A stretch of DNA of 64,000 nucleotides from Ananas comosus (lineage: Eukaryota; Streptophyta; Magnoliopsida; Poales; Bromeliaceae). The notes under the pieces are model-generated. The model ran no database searches. It worked only from the letters and a program-made list of their open reading frames with translations, and was not told the origin of the DNA. Below are positions 59,685-64,000 of this stretch, piece after piece. Position 1 is the first letter of the stretch, and every line of letters starts with the position of its first letter. The stretch is from positions 4,700,905 through 4,764,904 of the forward strand of contig NC_033629.1 in NCBI RefSeq assembly GCF_001540865.1. Direction: 5' to 3'. A program made the position numbers and the translations under genes.

Positions 59685-61270
59685 TTAGTTAAATAGTGCA
59701 ATATTTAGTCAAATAGTATAATATTTTATTATTTTTAAAGGAGAAAGAATAAAGAAAATAAAATAAGAAGAAAGAGGAGGAGGATAATAACGTGCCTTCC
59801 TCTCGCTCCCCCCTCCTTCTCCACTAGCTCCAACACCCCACGGCGTCCTGTTACTTCAGATTGTGTCATTATCCATGCTTTCACCTCCCTACTTCGTGTC
59901 TCGTTGAAGCCGGCTCCGTCGTCGTAGAAGTCAGTGGAGAAGTGGGCGAGGTAGGGGGAAGGAGCATGACGGTGACATCTAGGCTGTGAAGGAGAAAGAG
60001 GGAGAAGAAGCAGAGGGAGGAGGAAGAAAGAAAGAAGAGAGAGAAAGGGAGAGAATAATAAGATTTTGATCCATATTTTTAAAATCCAATTCGAATCTGC
60101 AAAATTGAAAAAGAAGGCTTGATTTTGTAAAAATACATAACCAACAAATTTTATAATACAATTGATAGTCCCTAGTGTAAGTGGCAAAGGGCTTAATGGT
60201 TGGTACTCAAGTTCTATATTTAAAACCTAGTTGTTTTATATTTTCAACTAAGTTCATTTAAAAAAATAAACGAAGTAAATAGCATGCTACCTTTCTCTCT
60301 CTTTTAAAACAAAATAATGCAAAAGGCCAATTTCAAATGATCAACTTTTTGTGCATTGGCATATTTCATCTATAATATTTTAAGAAAATAAACACATATA
60401 TTACAATAAGATTTTGTAATGATTGATACTTATTATTTTGTCCGTGATCAAAATGAGGTGACTAAAGCTCATTTTTCAATTTTGATCTCAAGTTTATACT
60501 TTGGAAAGTACAATTTATCTCAAGCTTGAGTTTTTTTATCTGACAAAATACACTTAACCAAATTAATTATACAATTTTTGTTGTTTTATATTTTTTAGTT
60601 TTATTTGAACTTGATTTTTCTGAACAACTGATGGTGATAAAACTATAATCAGCCTGAGTTTTCTACAATCCACTGTGTAAAATTTTTGTATGCACTGTAT
60701 TACACCTAATGATCACTCAATTGGAATTTGTCTTAGACTCCGTTTAGGATTGCAAAAAGACTGTGCTCTATAGGTAAGAAAATAAGAGGAAAAAGTATTT
60801 TATTTTTTTTTGTACGTATTATCGCATTTGATATATCAATATAAATTATAATTAATTAAGATACATTTATGCGGTTCAGCTGAAAAACACAGAATCATAT
60901 TTTTATATACTTTTGCATTAATTCTATTTTATCTAACAAAATTAAATAGGCTTCAATACCAAATAAGCTTTTAGTAGTATTTCAGCCTAACTCAATTCTA
61001 TAGTATCTAAAGTTATGATAGAAAAAAACTAATACTCAAGCCTAACCAAAGTGACTGCCCAAATCCTAGATGGCCAAACCAAACCAAACCAAACCAAACT
61101 AAATCAAAACCAAAATAGCAAATTCAAATCCTAAAAAATTTAAAAATCGAGTCAATGCACGAACCGCACGAGCCACCACCAGAGCACAAACCCCACCTCT
61201 CCCCAAACGGCGCAAACCCAAACACTCCTCTTAACCCCTCCATTACCAAGCGAGAACCCACCCCAACGCC
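59685..61270. other. Intergenic DNA upstream of the 61.3 kb gene
   Basis: AT-rich with a GA-rich tract at 59990-60060. The 150-codon minus-strand frame (60187-59735) is low complexity (Leu/Phe/Ser) and is not called. The last 200 bases have repeated ACCAAACCAAA and become GC-rich, as expected of a promoter and leader. No clear TATA box. Confidence 0.35.
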
Positions 61271-61278
61271 ACTCCCTG

Positions 61279-61703
61279 ATGCTGCTCCGATCCCTCCTCC
61301 GCTCCGCCGCCGCCTCCTCCGGCGGCGCCGCCGCCGCCGCCGCGACCCGGAGCCCCTTCGCCCGCGTCTCCGATCTCCTCTACCCAGGTGGCGCCGCCGC
61401 GTCGCGGACCTACGCGAAGGCGAAGGCGAAGGCGAAGGCGAAGACCACCGCCGGCAAGGGCAAGGTCCGCGCCAAGGACCCGCGCGCCGTCGCCGGCGAC
61501 AGCGCCGCTGCCGCGGCTGGGCCCGACGCCGCCCCCTCCGCGGACGACGACCTCAACGTGGAGTTCGAACTCCCCACCGACCCCCTCCCCGTCTCCTACG
61601 ACCCCTCCCTCGACGTCGGCCCCGGTGGGAGGCCGCTCTTCTCCTTCTCCAAGACCTTCTCTCCCTTCTTCCACAGGGATGCTCGTGTCTATGTCGACTT
61701 CAG
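61279..61703 (+). CDS. First exon of a predicted mitochondrial protein (partial gene)
   Basis: The exon encodes 141 codons plus two bases and ends at a good donor (CAG|GTATGT, 61704). The N-terminus MLLRSLLRSAAASSGG is rich in Arg, Ala and Ser without acids, which suggests a mitochondrial transit peptide. A Lys/Ala repeat (AKAKAKAKAK, about residues 46-55) and an acidic patch (ADDDLNVEFELP) follow, then LPVSYDPSLDVGPGGRPLFS and RDARVYVDF. I do not recognise the family. GC-rich third positions are typical of monocot first exons. The next exon is not in the window or was not found, and the first intron is filled with repeats. The ATG at 61279 is preferred over an upstream ATG at 61155 because that frame is a low-complexity shadow. 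Confidence 0.7.
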
Positions 61704-62222
61704 GTATGTTCATTAAAATGAGGTAAAAAAGATGTACAAGATGATTCCTCAACTTTTGATTCAAGTTTTTTTTTTTCCCCCGCAGCATTAACATGGGGAA
61801 TTTTAGTAAGTTTAATGATGATTCCGTTAAATTTAGCCATTCTACACTCTTTTCCAGCTGATGAACTTGCAGATTTTGTAACTGTTAATGGCTGCTAGCT
61901 AACGGACCTGTTAATTCTGAAATTCTCAACACAATTTGGGAAAATAATTCAAATCAAAGCAGCTAAAAATTGAGGGGTGTCAATAAAAAAAAAAAAAATC
62001 TGAAGTTGAAGAGTCAATTAATAATAGGTGACAGCTCAGGGGGCCTGCATACACTTTTTACCTTCATTTGGGGCTGAAAGTTTTCGAATCAAAAGTTTTT
62101 TTTTCCCAGCAATTAAATTGGAATTTTGGAATGATGATTCCGTTAAATTTAGCCATTTTGAACACTCTTTCAGTTGATGAAGTTGCAGATTTTGTAACCG
62201 TGAATGACTGCAAGGTAACGGA

Positions 62223-63823
62223 TGTGACACCCCAATAATCCCACCTCGGATAGTTATGGTTGGATGTAGGGGTATATATATAAGCATGATTTGGCTAGAC
62301 GTAATAACTGGATTTAAGCAATTTGGGCTGGTGGTTATGGCCCAACGAGTTATTATTGCTAGCTGGTCGAGTCGTTACATTTAGTATCAGAACCGGTTCA
62401 CCAGGCGGAAGTGTGAGATGAGTCTTGACTGAGCCAAGGTTGGAATGACAGACTAAAAGGTTGGAATGACAAACTAAATCAGGGTCGGTAATTGAATGGC
62501 TAAGTCACGGTCGGAATGACAAGACCAGCGAGACAAGTCTCACATTGTTTGGTGATCTTGAGCTGTGTGTTTGTTTAGGACTGACGATGTAACGACCCGA
62601 CCCGCTAGCAACAATAACTCGTTGGGCCCAAACAACTGGTAAAAAATGTTTAAGCTCAGTTATTATGTCTAGCCCAATCAAGCTTATATACTATCGCATC
62701 TAGTCATAACTACCCGATGTGGGACTATTGGGGTGTCACGGACTCTCCTCGTTTAGGCCTGTGACTCTCCCCGTTTAGGCCTACTGGGGTGTCACAGACT
62801 CTCCCCGTTTAGGCCCTGACGTTTTGGTCAGCCCTAAACATACACAACCCAAGATTACCAGGCGATGTGAGACTTGTCTCGCTAGCCTTTGTTATTCCGA
62901 CCCTGACTTAGCCTGTCGGTGATGTGAGACTTGTCTCGCTAGCCTTTGTTATTCCGATCCTGACTTAGCCTGTCAATCACCGACCTTGGCTTAGTCTGTC
63001 ATTCCGACCCTAGCTTAGCCAAGACTCATCTCACATTTCCGGCTGATGAATCGGCTCTGATACCAAATGTAACGACCCAGCCCACTAGCAATAATAACTC
63101 GTTGGGCCTAAACCACCGGCCCAAAATACTTAAGCCCAGTTATTATGTCTAGCCCAATCAAACTTATATACTCCCACATCTAGTCATAACTACTCGATGT
63201 GGGACTATTGGGGTGTCACAAACCCCCCCTCCCGCCCCCTCCCGTTTAGGCCCTGACGTCCTCGTCAGCTCTAAACACACACACAGTCTAAGATCACCAG
63301 GCGATGTGAGACTTGTCTCACTAGCCTTTGTCATTCCGACCCTGACTTAGTTTGTCAATCACCGACTTTGGCTTAGTCTGCCATTCCGACCCTAACTCAG
63401 CCAAGACTCATCTCACACTTTCGGCTGGTGAACTGGCTCTGATATCAAATGTAATGACCCGACCCACTAGCAACAATAACTCGTTGGGCCGAAACAACCG
63501 ACCCAAAATGCTTAAGTCCAGTTATTATGTCTAGCCCAATAAAGCTTATATACTCTCACATCTAGTCATAACTACCTGATGTGGGATTATTGGGGTGTCA
63601 CAAACTCTCCCCGTTTAGGCCTATTGGGGTGTCATAGACGAGGACGTTAGGGCCCAAAACGGGGGAAGTATGTGCCATTCCAATAATCTCATCTCGGATA
63701 GTTATGGCTAGATGTGGGGGTATATAAGCTTAATTAGGCTAGACATAATAACTGGGCTTAAGTATTTTAGGCCGGTGGTTATGGCCCAACGAGTTATCAT
63801 TGCTAGCCGGTCGGGTTGTTACA
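62223..63823 (+). mobile_element. Outer TRIM retrotransposon, split by an inner insertion
   Basis: Same family as 51566-52088. The 5' LTR is 62223-62379 (157 bp) and the 3' LTR is 63671-63823 (153 bp). The target duplication is ACGGA (62218-62222) and ACAGA (63824-63828), one mismatch; the undisturbed site in duplication unit 1 reads ACGGACCTG. The primer site has decayed to TAGTATCAGAAC (62382-62393). The interior is interrupted at 62588-63636. Confidence 0.9.
62588..63636 (-). mobile_element. Inner antisense TRIM array (three LTRs, two interiors)
   Basis: It lies inside the outer TRIM with GACGA duplicated on both sides (62583-62587 and 63637-63641). Three minus-strand LTRs of exactly 153 bp occur at 62588-62740, 63068-63220 and 63450-63602. 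Primer sites read GCTCTGATACCA (63054-63065) and GCTCTGATATCA (63436-63447) on the plus strand. The rightmost 34 bases hold a purine-tract segment joined to a 15-base LTR stub that ends ATA rather than ACA. LTR-interior-LTR-interior-LTR structures arise by recombination between elements. Confidence 0.9.
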
Positions 63824-64000
63824 ACAGACCTGCTAATTTTGAAATACCTAAACAAATAACTCAAATCAAATTGAGGGGGTGTCAATCTAAATCTAAAGTG
63901 GAAAAGTCAATTTCGGAATAGCTTATAGTTGGGAGAGCCTTCATTCATTTTACCTTCGTTTGAAGCTGAAAGCTTCCATTCCTATAGCGGAGTTGTGATT

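Larger units (their letters stand above)
61755..63970. repeat. About 330-bp tandem duplication in the first intron, second unit split by a TRIM
   Basis: Unit 1 is 61755-62084. Unit 2 runs 62085-62222 and resumes at 63824-63970. Shared landmarks are a T-run then CCCNGCA, ATGATGATTCCGTTAAATTT, TTGCAGATTTTGTAAC, then after the insertion ACCTGYTAATT, GAGGGGTGTCAAT and TTTACCTTCRTTTG. The TRIM described below occupies 62223-63823. Confidence 0.85.

Noticed and set aside
59735..60187. 150-codon minus-strand frame
   Set aside because: Made of Leu/Phe/Ser runs over a GA-rich tract; no recognisable domain and no start context.
61155..61794. Long overlapping open frames on both strands around the 61.3 kb exon (188 and 183 codons)
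   Set aside because: They are GC-composition shadows rich in Arg/Pro/Gly; the 61279 frame has the transit peptide, varied composition and splice donor.
61784..61860. T-run plus CCCCCGCAG at 61773-61785 as an acceptor for exon 2 of the 61.3 kb gene
   Set aside because: The frame after it soon ends at TGA (about 61858) and the segment is part of the intronic duplication, whose second copy lacks an open frame.

Overview
The window is nuclear DNA from a flowering plant, most likely a monocot. The evidence is an 11-exon plant PP2A catalytic-subunit gene with GT-AG introns, a very GC- and Ala-rich first exon at the right end, and dense plant transposons (TRIM, hAT, PIF/Harbinger, Mutator-like and gypsy-like LTR material). 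A pineapple-like genome would fit, but the species cannot be fixed from sequence alone. There are three single ambiguous bases (3506, 33272, 59430), two of them beside TA microsatellites.

Layout. 1-2003: a decayed PIF/Harbinger transposon with its Myb-like ORF1 and DDE transposase in order. 2.9-7.2 kb: foldback elements, a long-TIR (Mutator-like) element and low-complexity GC-rich fragments. 7.2-23.1 kb: nested and inverted copies of one LTR-retroelement-like family. Its internal part carries up to three unrecognised reading frames in an ambisense layout: genes 3 and 2 on one strand, gene 1 convergent on the other strand next to the LTR-like segment. One 0.35 kb spacer between inverted arms holds a cluster of perfect ACATGGCCATGT palindromes. 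24-34 kb: AT-rich intergenic DNA with a Harbinger-type MITE, a 66-68 bp minisatellite, a hAT-type MITE and a long foldback MITE.

34.0-46.9 kb: the one complete host gene, PP2A catalytic subunit (314 aa, subfamily II like PP2A3/PP2A4), with all metal ligands and the C-terminal TPDYFL. Its 4 kb sixth intron has taken up three foreign segments: a fragment resembling the DNA polymerase of linear mitochondrial plasmids, a hAT MITE with an exact 8-bp target duplication, and a Mutator-like MITE with a 9-bp duplication.

47-61 kb: intergenic DNA with MITEs, a large LTR-like segment interrupted by a complete 523-bp TRIM retrotransposon (5-bp duplication AAAGT, initiator-Met tRNA primer site), and a possible Helitron-like unit carrying the truncated first exon of a DGD1-type galactolipid synthase gene. 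61.28-64 kb: first exon of a predicted mitochondrial protein whose first intron contains a ~330-bp tandem duplication, one copy of which is split by a TRIM that was itself invaded by an antisense array of the same TRIM.

All PP2A exon joints were checked by hand for frame and splice sites. Transposon ends were checked for TIRs and target duplications where stated. No database search was possible, so family names rest on motif recognition.
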